Shown: positions 25,259-36,228 of the stretch, piece by piece | How positions within the stretch are numbered: the stretch's first letter is position 1 | How the letters are laid out: every line of letters begins with the position of its first letter | Assembly: GCF_009821115.1 (NCBI RefSeq) | Contig: NZ_VYTY01000008.1 | Span: forward strand, 62,001 to 126,000 | DNA: 64,000 bases | DNA from: Nitrincola alkalisediminis | GTDB taxonomy: Bacteria > Pseudomonadota > Gammaproteobacteria > Pseudomonadales > Balneatricaceae | Direction of reading: 5' to 3' | Notes under the pieces: model-generated | Told to the model about the DNA's origin: nothing | Seen by the model: only the letters and a program-made list of their open reading frames with translations | Databases searched by the model: none | Position numbers and translations under genes: made by a program

Positions 25259-28200
25259 ATGAAAAGAATGCTAATCAATGCAACACAGCCTGAAGAAGTG
25301 CGTGTTGCGCTTGTCGATGGACAGCGTCTGTTTGATCTCGATATGGAATCAGACAGCCGAGAGCAAAAAAAAGCCAATATTTACAAAGGCCGCATCACAC
25401 GCGTTGAACCCAGCCTAGAAGCGGCTTTCGTTGACTATGGCGCCGAGCGACACGGCTTCCTCCCCCTTAAAGAAATTTCTCGCGAATACTTTGTCAAATC
25501 ACCGGAACGTGGCCAACGCCCCAATATTCGTGAAGTGATCCGAGAAGGCACCGAAGTCATTGTTCAAGTTGACAAAGAAGAACGTGGCAACAAGGGCGCA
25601 GCACTTACCACCTTTATCAGCCTTGCAGGTCGATATCTGGTCTTAATGCCAAACAATCCGCGCGCAGGCGGTATTTCTCGCCGAATTGAAGGCGATGACA
25701 GAACCCAACTTAAAGAAGCACTGTCGGGCGTCAACATCCCAGATAACATGGGCGTGATTATCCGCACCGCTGGTATTGGGCGCAGCAGCGAAGAACTTCA
25801 GTGGGACTTGGACTTTCTAACCACTGTTTGGGATGCCATTCTTGCCTTTAATAACCGCCCAGCTCCCTTCTTGGTTCACCAAGAGAGCGGCGTTGTCATT
25901 CGCGCTATTCGTGATTACCTCAGAGCAGACATCGGGGAAGTCTTAATCGACCATCCCGAGGTGTATCAACAAGCACTTCAGTTCGTCAAGCATGTTATTC
26001 CAAGCTATGAATCTAGAATTCGTCTGTATAAAGAGCAAACACCGCTTTTCAGTCGTTTTCAGATTGAGAGCCAAATCGAAACAGCTTTTGAGCGCGAAGT
26101 TCAACTGCCTTCAGGTGGATCAATTGTTATTGACCCAACAGAAGCACTCGTCTCAATCGATATCAACTCTGCCCGCGCTACTCGCGGCGGAGATATTGAG
26201 GAAACGGCACTCAACACCAACCTCGAAGCAGCCGATGAAATCGCCCGACAACTCAGGTTACGTGATATTGGTGGACTGATTGTCATTGACTTCATTGACA
26301 TGACGCCCATTAAAAACCAACGCGAAGTCGAAAACCGCTTAAGAGATGCTTTGAAAGTGGATCGCGCACGCGTTCAAATGGGTCGAATTTCGCGCTTTGG
26401 CCTTCTTGAAATGTCAAGACAACGTCTGCGCCCATCCTTAAGCGAAACACGCGGAAATGTCTGCCCACGCTGCAAAGGAACTGGCGTCATCCGTGACACA
26501 GGCTCTTTAGCTTTGGCCATCATGCGTCAAATCGAAGAGGAGTCTGGCAAAGATCGCACCGCTCAAATTCGAGCAATTTTACCGGTTAGCATCGCCACGT
26601 TCCTGTCGAATGAAAAGCGCGCCGAAGTTCACGACATCGAGCTCAGGCATAATGTTCGCGTTGTCATCATTCCCAATCCGAACATGGAAACACCTCATTA
26701 TGAAGTGGTTCGCTTGCGTGATGACCATACCGTCGCAACATCCGAGGGCGTGAGCTACGAAATAAAGGCCGAAGCGCCTGTACATGAGCACACGACAGCG
26801 CCAATAAAGTCAGCAAAACGTGAAGAAGCCGCGATCAAAAGCCTGCCTCTTCCTGAACGCCAAAGTGCACCGGAAACCGCAACGACGACTGTAGAGGCAT
26901 CTGCACCTGTTGCAACTAAGCCATCCACAAAACCGACCACTGCCAGCGCTCAAGAACCGCGGTCATTGCTCAGCAACATAGTGACTGGGCTTCGCTCGCT
27001 CTTTTCCAGCCCTGCTCCTGCTGCGGCTGAACCTCAAGCGAAACCTGTTGTTGAAAAGCAAACACTTAAACCGCCCGTCAACCCTCGTCAAGAGCGCTCT
27101 TCAGAGCAACGCAGCTCATCTAACCGCAACTCAGCAAGCGGCCAAGATAAGCGCCGAAACAATCGTCGCAATCAAGAAGAGCGCAAACGCGACCCTCGCG
27201 AAGACGAAATCATCACCGTCGATACCGAGAAAAGCTTACCGCCAATTGGTGAAAAGAACGCTAAAGACGAAGCACAAAATGAAAACGGTCGCTCACGTCG
27301 CCGCCGCCGCAATGAGCGCCGCCGCAACGATGGCAAAACAGACAATGCCAGTAGTGAAGTGGAAACACCGATCACTCAACAAGAACCTGAGACGCCTCGC
27401 TCTGTTGAACAGACTGATGACAATGCCGCACCTAAAAGCCGTGGCCGTCGTCGTCGTGGCAATGAACGCGAAGCCTTGCGTAGCGGTGCGGCTCCCACAA
27501 ACGCCTCAGCGACAATCGTTGCAAATGAAACTGAACTTACACTCAGCGACGAAAATTCATCTGAAGCGACTCCTCCCGCCAAAGTGGAAAAAGCACCTGG
27601 CCATAAGCGACCTACTCGACAGGTTAGCGAAAACAACACTGAAGCCTCTGTAACGCCAGTTGCTGCGGCCATCAGCGAGACATCAACTCCTGAACCAACC
27701 GTCGCTTTAGATGCCATCGACGAGAGCTCGCCTCAGCAGGTGCAAAACACTCAGCAAGTAGAAGCGGTAGAGACAATGCCTGAGGCTGAAGCCTCTTCTT
27801 TAACGGCAGCAACTGAAGACGTTAAATCTGTTGAGCTTGAGGTGAACACCCCATCAATCACTCACAGCATTGAGGCCACCGACACACGTGATGCATCAGC
27901 CGTCACAGAGTCCAGCACCTCTGCAGATACCAACACCTCTGCAACAGTAGTGGCATCCGAAGTAGCGACTACCGAGCAGCCTCAAGATGCACCGGCTCTA
28001 TCGGAAGTATCGCTTACTCAGCAGGCACCGACAGAGACTGAAAAAGAACCTGATTCGGCACTGGGCGCCGGGGATACAGAAACGGCTACCGAGTCCGCAA
28101 TCACAACGAATGAAGTGCCAACATCTGTCGATATCTTGCCAACAGAAGAGGTCTCTTTAGATGTTTCACATCGCCCTGATGCAGCAGCGGAACAGGTGGT

Positions 28201-28450
28201 TCAGGCCGAACCTGTAGAGCCAACTCCGCCTCAAGCACCAAGGCATCAATCCGAACTGCCCTTCTCCAATGGACAGGATGAGACCGAAGCAAAAGGCACC
28301 GAAGCGGCTGTCACTACGGCAGAAACCGACACAAACGCACCCGTCAAAGCAAAACGCACTCGTAGGGCACCTAACGACCCACGCGAGAAACGACGCCTTG
28401 CGCAACTTGCGTCACAGCAATCTCTGGATATTCAAGAAAACCAAGAATAA
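25259..28450 (+). CDS. rne: Ribonuclease E
   Basis: This 1063-residue endoribonuclease is the core of the RNA degradosome. The catalytic half (about 1-500) has the S1 domain ([20 protein letters not shown]), the 5' sensor and RNase H-like parts, the DNase I-like metal site ([40 protein letters not shown]), and the Zn-link Cys pair in CPRCKGTG. The C-terminal half is low complexity with two arginine-rich RNA-binding stretches ([27 protein letters not shown]) and a long acidic Thr/Glu-rich section; it ends [17 protein letters not shown]. No Shine-Dalgarno sequence of normal strength precedes the ATG; an AGAGA lies in the loop of the start-proximal hairpin. Confidence 0.96.
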   Translation: MKRMLINATQPEEVRVALVDGQRLFDLDMESDSREQKKANIYKGRITRVEPSLEAAFVDYGAERHGFLPLKEISREYFVKSPERGQRPNIREVIREGTEVIVQVDKEERGNKGAALTTFISLAGRYLVLMPNNPRAGGISRRIEGDDRTQLKEALSGVNIPDNMGVIIRTAGIGRSSEELQWDLDFLTTVWDAILAFNNRPAPFLVHQESGVVIRAIRDYLRADIGEVLIDHPEVYQQALQFVKHVIPSYESRIRLYKEQTPLFSRFQIESQIETAFEREVQLPSGGSIVIDPTEALVSIDINSARATRGGDIEETALNTNLEAADEIARQLRLRDIGGLIVIDFIDMTPIKNQREVENRLRDALKVDRARVQMGRISRFGLLEMSRQRLRPSLSETRGNVCPRCKGTGVIRDTGSLALAIMRQIEEESGKDRTAQIRAILPVSIATFLSNEKRAEVHDIELRHNVRVVIIPNPNMETPHYEVVRLRDDHTVATSEGVSYEIKAEAPVHEHTTAPIKSAKREEAAIKSLPLPERQSAPETATTTVEASAPVATKPSTKPTTASAQEPRSLLSNIVTGLRSLFSSPAPAAAEPQAKPVVEKQTLKPPVNPRQERSSEQRSSSNRNSASGQDKRRNNRRNQEERKRDPREDEIITVDTEKSLPPIGEKNAKDEAQNENGRSRRRRRNERRRNDGKTDNASSEVETPITQQEPETPRSVEQTDDNAAPKSRGRRRRGNEREALRSGAAPTNASATIVANETELTLSDENSSEATPPAKVEKAPGHKRPTRQVSENNTEASVTPVAAAISETSTPEPTVALDAIDESSPQQVQNTQQVEAVETMPEAEASSLTAATEDVKSVELEVNTPSITHSIEATDTRDASAVTESSTSADTNTSATVVASEVATTEQPQDAPALSEVSLTQQAPTETEKEPDSALGAGDTETATESAITTNEVPTSVDILPTEEVSLDVSHRPDAAAEQVVQAEPVEPTPPQAPRHQSELPFSNGQDETEAKGTEAAVTTAETDTNAPVKAKRTRRAPNDPREKRRLAQLASQQSLDIQENQE

Positions 28451-28462
28451 CAGACCCTGTAC

Positions 28463-28498
28463 AAAAAACCCGCCAAAGGCAACTTTGGCGGGTTTTTT
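28463..28498. terminator. Bidirectional terminator between rne and murB
   Basis: The stem CCCGCCAAAG/CTTTGGCGGG with loop GCAA is flanked by six A on the left and six T on the right. It therefore works as an intrinsic terminator for rne on the plus strand and for the murB operon on the minus strand. Confidence 0.93.
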
Positions 28499-28553
28499 AT
28501 TGCTTAGGGACGCATTTGATGGATGACAGCGACATTAGAAAAACAATCACACT

Positions 28554-29579
28554 TTACGGATAGAATCGTGGCTCCACTTCAAGAAACACACGAAAACACT
28601 TCATAACATCAGTTTGAATTTGTGCGGACAAAGACTCGATGCTTTCTCGAGAGCCTCCTCCATGATTGACAAGTACCAAAGCCTGATCCTTGTGCACCCC
28701 GACACTTTCTATACGACGACCTTTCCAGCCCAGATAATCAATCATCCATCCAGCCGCCAGCTTGTAGCCCTGCACATCCGGATAAGCAACCAACTCTGGA
28801 TAGGCTTCCTTCAACTCAAAAAAGACATCTGAGGAAACAACGGGGTTTTTAAAAAAACTACCCGCATTACCAAGCTTGCTAGGATCAGGCAATTTAGAAC
28901 GACGAACATAACAAACGGCATCAAAGACCTGCCGAGGGGAATAGGACGCTGCATTTGGATATAAATGCCTACAAGCACTCTCTAAAGCCGCATACGCCAC
29001 ACTCACACGAGGGACTTTTGACAATTTAAAGCACACATGCGTGATCAGATAGCGATCAGGATGAATGGACTTAAAAACACTGTCACGATAACCGAAGTGG
29101 CATTGCTCCACTGATAAAGAGTCGAACTGCTTAGCCCTGCGGTCATACACATCAACCTTAGACACAACGTCTTTCAACTCAACACCGTAAGCACCTATAT
29201 TCTGAACGGGTGCCGCTCCGACACTTCCCGGAATCAGCGCCAGGTTCTCAAGACCATACCATTCGTTTTGCAAACAGTGAGTGACACATTGGTGCCACTC
29301 CTCTCCTGCAGCAACCCTAATAATGACATGATCTACGTGATCCTCTAGCACATCGTATCCACGCAGCGCAATTCGCAATACACAGCCAGGCAACTTAGAA
29401 GATAACACTAAATTACTGCCACCCCCTAAAATAAGCAGCGGCCAGTTCTGCTGTTCTATGATTGCCAATAACGAGGGGATTTGGGCCGCATCAGAGACTT
29501 CAGCATATCTTTCTGCCACCACTTCAAAGCCAAAGGTGTTCGATGCCGTCAAAGAGGCATTCTGTAGCCAATCCACCAT
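28554..29579 (-). CDS. murB: UDP-N-acetylenolpyruvoylglucosamine reductase
   Basis: This 341-residue FAD enzyme reduces UDP-GlcNAc-enolpyruvate to UDP-MurNAc in peptidoglycan synthesis. It shows the FAD-binding segment LLILGGGSNLVLS, GLENLALIPGSVGAAPVQNI GAYG, the catalytic region KLGNAGSFFKNPVVS, and the C-terminal Glu near FLEVEPRF. Length and the YRDSVFK motif indicate type I MurB as in E. coli. The ATG at 29577-29579 overlaps the kdsB stop by one base. In Pseudomonas I recall a phosphatase gene (ptpA) between kdsB and murB; it is absent here. Confidence 0.95.
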   Translation of the reverse strand: MVDWLQNASLTASNTFGFEVVAERYAEVSDAAQIPSLLAIIEQQNWPLLILGGGSNLVLSSKLPGCVLRIALRGYDVLEDHVDHVIIRVAAGEEWHQCVTHCLQNEWYGLENLALIPGSVGAAPVQNIGAYGVELKDVVSKVDVYDRRAKQFDSLSVEQCHFGYRDSVFKSIHPDRYLITHVCFKLSKVPRVSVAYAALESACRHLYPNAASYSPRQVFDAVCYVRRSKLPDPSKLGNAGSFFKNPVVSSDVFFELKEAYPELVAYPDVQGYKLAAGWMIDYLGWKGRRIESVGVHKDQALVLVNHGGGSRESIESLSAQIQTDVMKCFRVFLEVEPRFYP

Positions 29580-30352
29580 CAAGTGCGACTCTTTGCCTGC
29601 AAGATTTCAATTACACGCTGCAAATCATCAGGGGTATCGACTCCTGTAGGCGGCGCTTCCTCAGCAATTGCGACTTGAATGCGCACGCCTTTCCAAAGCG
29701 CTCGGAGCTGCTCAAGCGATTCGGTTGTCTCAATGGCCGCAACAGGCCAGGTCACAAAATCATTCAACAAACTCACTCGGTAAGCATAGAGGCCAATATG
29801 GCGCTGCCAAGCATAACCAGAAGGCATCGAGGCCGTGACACCCTGCATAAAGGCATCACGTGGCCAAGGCATGGCTGCACGACTGAAGTACAGCGCTCTA
29901 CCTGCCTCATCACAAACCACCTTGACAACATTTGGATTGATCAAACTATCAACCGAATGTATCGTCTCCGACAAGGTCGCAATACCTGCATCGGCATGCT
30001 CGATCAGGTTTTTGGCGACTTGGTTAATAATTCTTGGGGGTATCAGAGGCTCATCACCTTGCACATTCACCACCACTTCAGAGTCATCAAAACCTAACGT
30101 GCTCACCACCTCTTGCAAGCGATCTGTCCCAGATTGATGAGACGCTGACGTCATACAGACCTCTGCACCAAAACCCGCTGCAACCTCAGCAATTTGTTCA
30201 TGATCAGTGGCTATGATAATACGCTTAGCTTCGCTCTCAAGGGCACGCTCGTATACGTGTTGAACCATAGGTTTGCCCAGCACATCCACAAGCGGCTTAC
30301 CTGGAAAACGGGTCGACGCAAAACGCGCCGGAATTACGACGGTAAATGCCAT
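29579..30352 (-). CDS. kdsB: 3-deoxy-manno-octulosonate cytidylyltransferase
   Basis: This 257-residue enzyme activates KDO as CMP-KDO for lipopolysaccharide core synthesis. Motifs include VIPARFASTRFPGKPLVDVL at the N-terminus, IIATDHEQIAEVAAGFGAEV, SGTDRLQEV, NVQGDEPLIPP, YFSRAAMPWPRD and HIGLYAYR. It lies five bases downstream of the Trm112-like gene and is one of several envelope genes in this operon. Confidence 0.96.
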   Translation of the reverse strand: MAFTVVIPARFASTRFPGKPLVDVLGKPMVQHVYERALESEAKRIIIATDHEQIAEVAAGFGAEVCMTSASHQSGTDRLQEVVSTLGFDDSEVVVNVQGDEPLIPPRIINQVAKNLIEHADAGIATLSETIHSVDSLINPNVVKVVCDEAGRALYFSRAAMPWPRDAFMQGVTASMPSGYAWQRHIGLYAYRVSLLNDFVTWPVAAIETTESLEQLRALWKGVRIQVAIAEEAPPTGVDTPDDLQRVIEILQAKSRT

Positions 30353-30357
30353 GGTTT

Positions 30358-30546
30358 TTACTTCTCTTTAAGACGTTCTTCTGCAGTCAAGGTACGCGCT
30401 TCGCTTTCAAGCAGCACAGGTATGTCATCACGTATAGGATAAGCCATACCACTGGCATAACACAGTAACTCCTGCGTTTCTTTATTCCAAACCAAAGGTG
30501 CCTTAGACACTGGACAGACCAGAATATCCAACAGTTTATGATCCAT
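30358..30546 (-). CDS. Trm112/YcaR-family small protein
   Basis: This 62-residue cytoplasmic protein begins [20 protein letters not shown] and ends with [20 protein letters not shown], the standard bacterial YcaR form. The four zinc cysteines of archaeal and eukaryotic Trm112 are reduced to one CP motif, as usual in this bacterial branch. The gene overlaps lpxK by 11 bases. Its conserved place between lpxK and kdsB suggests a link to LPS synthesis or a methyltransferase partner; the function is not settled. Confidence 0.9.
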   Translation of the reverse strand: MDHKLLDILVCPVSKAPLVWNKETQELLCYASGMAYPIRDDIPVLLESEARTLTAEERLKEK

Positions 30547-31561
30547 TATGTTTTACCTCACTTTGCACACTGTCCAGGCGAGACAGAAAATGCTTCAAAA
30601 ATTGTTCACTAAAACAGGCCTCAACACCCAAGGCCCACGCATTCTGTAACGAAAATCCTTTACATTTTATGGCATCTTTTTCGGTCATGATTATTGGATA
30701 ATCGTCACCAAACTCGAAATCTTGCGCAGAAAACGCATGATGATCTGGAAAAACATGTGGTATAACGTCCAAACCAAGCGCTTTCAACGTGTTAAAAAAA
30801 CGCTGTGGATTGCCAATTCCAGCAACAGCATGCACTTGACTTGATTGCAAATTAATCAAGGCATCAGCCAGATTCAGCACTTGAGCATCCGATAAACAGA
30901 CGGCATAGCGTGGCTCTAAAATGAAGTGATGCGCCTTGTGCCAAGCAGGCGAGGATAACTCACCATTTAAAAGCACAAAGTCCACTGTTTCGAGACGCTC
31001 TGGAGGCTCTCGAAGAGGGCCTTCGGGTAAGCAGCGACCGTTCGCTAACCCCCGCGCCGCATCCACCACCGCGATTTCAATATCACGTCCCAAAGCATAG
31101 TGTTGCAAACCATCATCACTAATTACGACATCGCACGCAGCATGCTCTAACAAGGCCCGAACACCCCGAGGTCGATCCGGATCAACAACCAGAGGCACAT
31201 TTGACAAAGAGGTAATCAGTAAAGGCTCATCGCCTGACTGATCGGGCGGAGTCGAGGGCGTCACCCGTAGCGGATATGCTAACGCACGCCCACCGTAACC
31301 ACGACTGACAACTCCTGGAGAGTAGCCTTGAGCACGAAGCAATTTAATCAAAGCCAAAACAACGGGGGTTTTACCTGTCCCCCCCACACTAATATTACCA
31401 ACAACGACGACAGGCACGGGGGCTTGATACACAGCACGCCCCCCTGACAACCATTGCGCCCTGCGTCGCGTCACCATCGCGGTGTAAAAAAGCGATAAGG
31501 GCCGGAAAAGGACTAACCACTTAGCACTCTTATACCAAGCACGCTCAAGCACTCCACTCAT
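30536..31561 (-). CDS. lpxK: Tetraacyldisaccharide 4'-kinase
   Basis: This 341-residue inner-membrane enzyme phosphorylates the lipid A precursor at the 4' position. It shows an N-terminal hydrophobic segment ([20 protein letters not shown]), the P-loop [54 protein letters not shown] and PLREPPERL. The end, [10 protein letters not shown], is also conserved. Its start overlaps the exbD stop by one base. Confidence 0.95.
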   Translation of the reverse strand: MSGVLERAWYKSAKWLVLFRPLSLFYTAMVTRRRAQWLSGGRAVYQAPVPVVVVGNISVGGTGKTPVVLALIKLLRAQGYSPGVVSRGYGGRALAYPLRVTPSTPPDQSGDEPLLITSLSNVPLVVDPDRPRGVRALLEHAACDVVISDDGLQHYALGRDIEIAVVDAARGLANGRCLPEGPLREPPERLETVDFVLLNGELSSPAWHKAHHFILEPRYAVCLSDAQVLNLADALINLQSSQVHAVAGIGNPQRFFNTLKALGLDVIPHVFPDHHAFSAQDFEFGDDYPIIMTEKDAIKCKGFSLQNAWALGVEACFSEQFLKHFLSRLDSVQSEVKHNGS

Positions 31562-31992
31562 TAAAACTCTACCTGACCGCCTTCCTGTGTCGCTATGCTC
31601 AAACGCGAAAATCCTAACTGCCCAGCCACATCCATCGCTGTTACGACGGCCTGATGCGGCGTTTTAGCATCGGCGGTAATCACAAAGGGCATGTTGCGCT
31701 GATCCTGAACCAACTCAGTGATTGCACGACGCAATGTAAGCGCTTGAGTATTGACGAGGTGCTGCCCATTGACGCTGTACAACCCCTCAGCCGTAATCAC
31801 CACATCTATGCGCTCCACTTCTTCAGTATTCGATTGCACGGCTGAAGCAGCCTCAGGCAGTTCAACGGTCAATTGCGATTCGCGGGTAAAGGTCGTGGTA
31901 ATCATAAAAAAGATAAGCAGTAAAAATACCACATCGATCAGAGGTGTTAAGTTAATATTTACCTCTTCCTGCACTTGCCGAGGAAATTTCAT
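31561..31992 (-). CDS. exbD: ExbD/TolR-family biopolymer transport protein
   Basis: This 143-residue protein has one N-terminal membrane helix with the proton-carrying Asp in NINLTPLIDVVFLLLIFFMI, followed by a periplasmic domain ending in SIATQEGGQVEF. With the ExbB homologue encoded just upstream it forms a proton-driven motor of the TolQR/ExbBD type. In this LPS-gene context the pair is often annotated generically; its partner (TonB, TolA or other) is not in the window. Confidence 0.92.
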   Translation of the reverse strand: MKFPRQVQEEVNINLTPLIDVVFLLLIFFMITTTFTRESQLTVELPEAASAVQSNTEEVERIDVVITAEGLYSVNGQHLVNTQALTLRRAITELVQDQRNMPFVITADAKTPHQAVVTAMDVAGQLGFSRLSIATQEGGQVEF

Positions 31993-32004
31993 ACACGCAT
32001 CTCT

Positions 32005-32625
32005 TTACTCATAGTTGACCTCACGTTCACCATGAATAACTTCAACCAATTTAACCGCTTCTTGCTCCATGGTTAAAACGAGTGTATTCACTCTACGCTG
32101 AAAATAACGATGCATCACAAGTGCCGGGATGGCAATCGATAAACCTGCCGCCGTCGTAATCAAGGCTTCTGAAATCCCGCCGGCCAGTACACTGGCATTT
32201 CCTGTGCCCAGAATCATGATTTCGGTGAAAACCTTGATCATTCCAACAACCGTACCCAACAACCCCAATAAAGGGGTAATCGCGGCAATGGTACCTAAAC
32301 TGGTTAAAAAGCGCTCTAAGTCATGGACAACATGTCCCGCTGCCTCTTCAATACTTTCCTTCATGATCACACGACCGCTTCGAGAATTATTGATGCCTGC
32401 AACGATGATAGTGCCTAATGGACTGCTCGCTTTAATCACCCTAAGATGCTCGGGTGTCATCTCACCACTGCGAATCAGCTCCAGCGTTTCGGAAAGTAGC
32501 CCCGCCGGCAAGACTCGGCTTCGCTTTAAAAACCATAAGCGCTCAAAACATATTGCCATTGCAGCAACTGAGCACAAGATGATCGGAACCATCAACCAGC
32601 CGCCAGATCGTATCAGTTCAAACAC
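32005..32625 (-). CDS. exbB: ExbB/TolQ-family proton channel protein
   Basis: This 206-residue inner-membrane protein has three helices: near the N-terminus (GGWLMVPIILCSVAAMAICF), around residue 115 (LGTIAAITPLLGLLGTVVGM) and around residue 155 (SEALITTAAGLSIAIPALVM). The MotA/TolQ/ExbB motif GLLGTVVGMI and the following ISEALITTAAGL are clear. It pairs with ExbD (13 bases downstream). Confidence 0.93.
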   Translation of the reverse strand: MFELIRSGGWLMVPIILCSVAAMAICFERLWFLKRSRVLPAGLLSETLELIRSGEMTPEHLRVIKASSPLGTIIVAGINNSRSGRVIMKESIEEAAGHVVHDLERFLTSLGTIAAITPLLGLLGTVVGMIKVFTEIMILGTGNASVLAGGISEALITTAAGLSIAIPALVMHRYFQRRVNTLVLTMEQEAVKLVEVIHGEREVNYE

Positions 32626-32686
32626 TGCCTAAACCTCCCTTTAAAGGGTCTAACTTTACCACACCACCGAGTACGAAAGTAGTCAC

Positions 32687-34930
32687 TCAATGCCTTGTCC
32701 AATAACGTCTTTTACGCTGACGCTCGGAATCTTGGTGACATTCTCCACGCTCAGAGTATAAATGCAATGCTCCACTCCAAGCCGTATTCAACTCTTGTAT
32801 TGAAACACGTTGAAAACGTGATCGGACGGCCGGTGCCGGATGTCCATAGCGATTATTAAAACCCGCTGTATAAATAACAGCGCGTGGCTGCGTTCGCTCA
32901 ATAAACACATCGGAAGAGGAGGTATCACTGCCATGATGACCCGCAACCAACCATGTGACGGGTGCAACTTCAGAACGACGCACCAAATCATATTCAACTC
33001 GCTTGGACACATCACCTGTCAATAATAAAGAGCAATGTTGCGTTCTCACTTCTAGCACACAGGAACGATCATTTTCACTCCACTCATCATTAGGCTCACG
33101 CGTTAAGTAACGAAAATCAACACCATCGTATGACCAAGAGCGACGCGAATGACACGAATCAAATCCCTGAGCCTGCAAATATGGACTGCCTGACTCTTTG
33201 ATCGACACGTTCAAATCGGTAAAGAGATCCTCAAGCGCACCTGAATGATCAAGATCGTTATGACTAATAACCAAATGCTGTAAATGATCGATGGTATTTG
33301 CCTTAAACCAAGGAGACACCGTATACGACCACGCACTACCTCCACTAAAAAACCCCGGGCCTGTGTCAAACAAAAGTTGATGAGAATGGGTTTGCACCAG
33401 AACAGACAACCCCTGCCCTACATCAAATACAACGGCTCGAAACTCACCCTGCTCGGGTCGCTTAGGATCAGGAAAGAACAGCACTATAGCCATCATGACC
33501 AAAGGCAGCTTCCACACCACTGGCATAGGCAGCAGACACAATCCGACTGCCGCGACCGCCAACGCGATAACCCCTTCCGTCGCCACAGGAAGGATCACTG
33601 TCGCAAAATCAACACTCGAAGCCAAGTCTAAACACCACCAAAACCCACTCAAAAACAGCTGGACAGAATCCGATACAAACGGAACTTCAACACTTTGCAA
33701 GACGATCAAAAAAGGCAACAGCATAATAAACAAAGAAAAAATGGGAACAGCGACAAAATTGACAATGGGCGCAATAAGACTGATTTGCTGAAAAAAAACA
33801 GCCACCAAAGGCAGCATTCCGATAAATATATACCCCTGTACACGGGCCAACATAACCAGGTTGGACGTCCCTGACGACTTCCAACTGTCCGAAACCCACA
33901 GCAATAAAGCAACGGCAACAAACGACAGCAAGGCACCGGCTTGTATCACCGCCAACGGCTGCAACGTGATGATAATGACTAAGGCCCATTTTAACCGCTG
34001 CCACGCACTCAACTGTAAAAATCGAAACTCACCGATCAAAAACACGCACACCATGATTAAAGCGCGCTGAACAGGTAAGCTCAAACCTGCTAAACAGGCA
34101 TAGGTTATCGCCAATAAAAACGCGAATAATAAAGGAAGAACCCGAGTTAACAATGAAGGACTCTGAATTAGAATAAACACAGACGTTAACATCCGCCCGA
34201 TTAACAAACCCAATGCGGCAACAACACCGATGTGCAACCCACTCACAACCAGCAAATGAGCCGTTCCTGTTCGCTGCAAAACCAACCAATCCTCTGGCCG
34301 CAAATCGCTTCTATCACCGAGCACAACCGCCACCAATAACTTAGCGGACACTTCGTCTTGAATCTGCTGATAAATTGTTCGTTTTAACGCTTCACGTATT
34401 GCTGACAAGGTAAAAGCTTGGCTTTCGCTGCGCATAAAAGACTGCACAACTCCACGCGCATCAATACCTGAATAAAGATAATATGCCTCAAGATCAGCAG
34501 CATAAGGATTTTTTAAAGACCGTGGAGCACGAAGACTCACACTCAGGGTCACCGTTTCACCCGCGCTGTAGTGTGTTTCGGGGCGATAGTCAACGAGACT
34601 AAGACGCCTTAAACGTTGATGGGGATCCGACGAAAAATGCTGTACCTCCGTTAACTGAAGAAAAAAACGAGCCTCTTGATCAGTCGTTTTAGGCAAGCCT
34701 ATAACGCGACCTGTAACTTCAATCAACGAGCGGTCATACGCATCAGGCAATTGATGATGCAATTGCCAAATCCCATAAATAGATGCAGCGGCAACACCCA
34801 ATGCCAGCGCAATAAACAAGCGCCGGAAACGAGGAAAATAGACAAGGGGCAAGCATGCAAATAGCAAAAGCGCCCAACGTAAGCTTGGCAACTGGCTCAC
34901 AGCCAGTATCCCTAAAGAATATACGATCAT
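32687..34930 (-). CDS. comEC: ComEC/Rec2 DNA uptake channel
   Basis: This 747-residue membrane protein has an N-terminal DUF4131 region with two helices and an OB-like stretch (SLIEVTGRVIGLPKT), the competence core (AVVLGDRSDLRPEDWLVLQR, TAHLLVVSGLHIGVVAALGL), several further helices, and a C-terminal metallo-beta-lactamase domain (VFDVGQGLSVLVQT, LVISHNDLDHSGALED, WLVAGHHGSDTSSSDVFI). ComEC carries single-stranded DNA across the inner membrane during transformation. Its start is divergent from the DUF2062 gene. Competence itself is not shown, since pilus genes lie elsewhere. Confidence 0.93.
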   Translation of the reverse strand: MIVYSLGILAVSQLPSLRWALLLFACLPLVYFPRFRRLFIALALGVAAASIYGIWQLHHQLPDAYDRSLIEVTGRVIGLPKTTDQEARFFLQLTEVQHFSSDPHQRLRRLSLVDYRPETHYSAGETVTLSVSLRAPRSLKNPYAADLEAYYLYSGIDARGVVQSFMRSESQAFTLSAIREALKRTIYQQIQDEVSAKLLVAVVLGDRSDLRPEDWLVLQRTGTAHLLVVSGLHIGVVAALGLLIGRMLTSVFILIQSPSLLTRVLPLLFAFLLAITYACLAGLSLPVQRALIMVCVFLIGEFRFLQLSAWQRLKWALVIIITLQPLAVIQAGALLSFVAVALLLWVSDSWKSSGTSNLVMLARVQGYIFIGMLPLVAVFFQQISLIAPIVNFVAVPIFSLFIMLLPFLIVLQSVEVPFVSDSVQLFLSGFWWCLDLASSVDFATVILPVATEGVIALAVAAVGLCLLPMPVVWKLPLVMMAIVLFFPDPKRPEQGEFRAVVFDVGQGLSVLVQTHSHQLLFDTGPGFFSGGSAWSYTVSPWFKANTIDHLQHLVISHNDLDHSGALEDLFTDLNVSIKESGSPYLQAQGFDSCHSRRSWSYDGVDFRYLTREPNDEWSENDRSCVLEVRTQHCSLLLTGDVSKRVEYDLVRRSEVAPVTWLVAGHHGSDTSSSDVFIERTQPRAVIYTAGFNNRYGHPAPAVRSRFQRVSIQELNTAWSGALHLYSERGECHQDSERQRKRRYWTRH

Positions 34931-35008
34931 CCGTGATCTCTATGACTTGGTTTAATCTTTCCCTAAAGGCATAATAGCGGCCTCTAAACCCTCACAATAA
35001 AGTGCTAA

Positions 35009-35545
35009 ATGCCCCGTAAAACGCTGAAGAAGTTCTTACCTGATCCTCACTGGATCAAAAACCATCCAAATCTGAATTGGTTGGGTGAGCATATCAAAAA
35101 TCCTAATTTATGGCATCTATCGCATAGATCGGTTTCGGTTGCTGCCTTTGTCGGGATCTTTTGTGCGTTTTTACCCATGCCTTTTCAAATGGTGGTTGCG
35201 GCCATTATTGCTGTCATTGTCGGGTGTAACTTACCCGTTTCGGTTGCATTAGTGTGGATCTCAAACCCCGTCACCATGCCTGCAATTCTGTATTTTTGCT
35301 ATCGCGTTGGGCTCTGGATATTAGGAATTGAAGCATCGCACAACCTGGTATCTTGGCATTTAGACACCCTGTACGAAAACTCAAAAGCGATTTGGAAACC
35401 TTTAATTTTAGGCTGTTTGATTTGTGGCTTGAGTGCAGGTTCCGTTGGCTATATTACACTGCGACTGGCGTGGCTGATCAGCGTGAGACGAAGCTGGAGC
35501 AAGCGCTCCAAACTTCGTAAACGTCGCGATCAAAAATCTGACTGA
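35009..35545 (+). CDS. DUF2062 membrane protein
   Basis: This 178-residue inner-membrane protein has a basic N-terminus and three hydrophobic segments ([60 protein letters not shown]). The DUF2062 signature [13 protein letters not shown] and [19 protein letters not shown] are present. The function is unknown; its place between comEC and the lol genes is as I recall it in Pseudomonas. Its last 16 bases overlap the end of convergent lolD. Confidence 0.88.
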   Translation: MPRKTLKKFLPDPHWIKNHPNLNWLGEHIKNPNLWHLSHRSVSVAAFVGIFCAFLPMPFQMVVAAIIAVIVGCNLPVSVALVWISNPVTMPAILYFCYRVGLWILGIEASHNLVSWHLDTLYENSKAIWKPLILGCLICGLSAGSVGYITLRLAWLISVRRSWSKRSKLRKRRDQKSD

Positions 35546-36228
35546 ACAGGTTCAAGTACGCCGTCAATTAACTGCAAGGCACGATCCATACGCTTTGCTA
35601 GCTGTAAATCATGAGTTACCACGATAAAGGCAATCCCCAACTCCTGATTCAGATGATCCAAGTACCCCTGAACATCGTCAGCTGTATGACGATCCAGATT
35701 ACCGGTTGGCTCATCCATCATCACACAGGCAGGTCGCGTTACCAATGCTCTGGCAATGGCTACTCGCTGACGCTCACCACCACTCAGCTGTCCGGGTTTA
35801 TGTTGTAAACGCTGCTCAAGCCCTACTTGCTTAAGCAGGAACCTTGCTTCATCACGCGCATTGTCGACATTCCCACCTCCAATCAATAGAGGCATGGCCA
35901 CATTCTCAAGCGCCGTAAACTCATTTAACAAATGATGAAACTGATAAACAAAACCCAGCAATCGATTTCTCATTACACAGCGCTTCTTTTCTGAAACGCT
36001 GTATAAAGATTCGCCCCGCAAAATCACATCACCACTATCCGGCTTATCCAAACCACCCAGAATATTCAACAATGTACTTTTTCCGCTTCCAGAGCTGCCG
36101 ACAATCGCAACCCTCTCTCCAGCAGCAACGGCCAAGTCCAACTGATTCAAAACGTTAATCGTTTGTCCGATCTCGCTATAAGAACGACACACTTGCTGAG
36201 CCTGCAATACGAAATCTAAATTATTCAT
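35530..36228 (-). CDS. lolD: Lipoprotein-releasing ABC transporter ATPase
   Basis: This 232-residue ATPase powers extraction of lipoproteins from the inner membrane for transfer to LolA. It has Walker [20 protein letters not shown], the Q-loop [20 protein letters not shown] (typical of LolD), the signature [16 protein letters not shown], Walker [15 protein letters not shown] and the switch His in VVTHD. It overlaps the permease gene by eight bases. No second permease gene follows it. Confidence 0.95.
   Translation of the reverse strand: MNNLDFVLQAQQVCRSYSEIGQTINVLNQLDLAVAAGERVAIVGSSGSGKSTLLNILGGLDKPDSGDVILRGESLYSVSEKKRCVMRNRLLGFVYQFHHLLNEFTALENVAMPLLIGGGNVDNARDEARFLLKQVGLEQRLQHKPGQLSGGERQRVAIARALVTRPACVMMDEPTGNLDRHTADDVQGYLDHLNQELGIAFIVVTHDLQLAKRMDRALQLIDGVLEPVQSDF

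Noticed and set aside
27048-27653. 201-codon open frame on the plus strand in another frame of rne
   Set aside because: It lies within the low-complexity C-terminal half of rne, whose repetitive Ala/Glu/Thr codons keep other frames open; the product is Lys/Ala-rich without domains.
29462-30097. 211-codon plus-strand frame opposite murB and kdsB
   Set aside because: It is antisense to two clear enzymes and the product resembles no protein I know.
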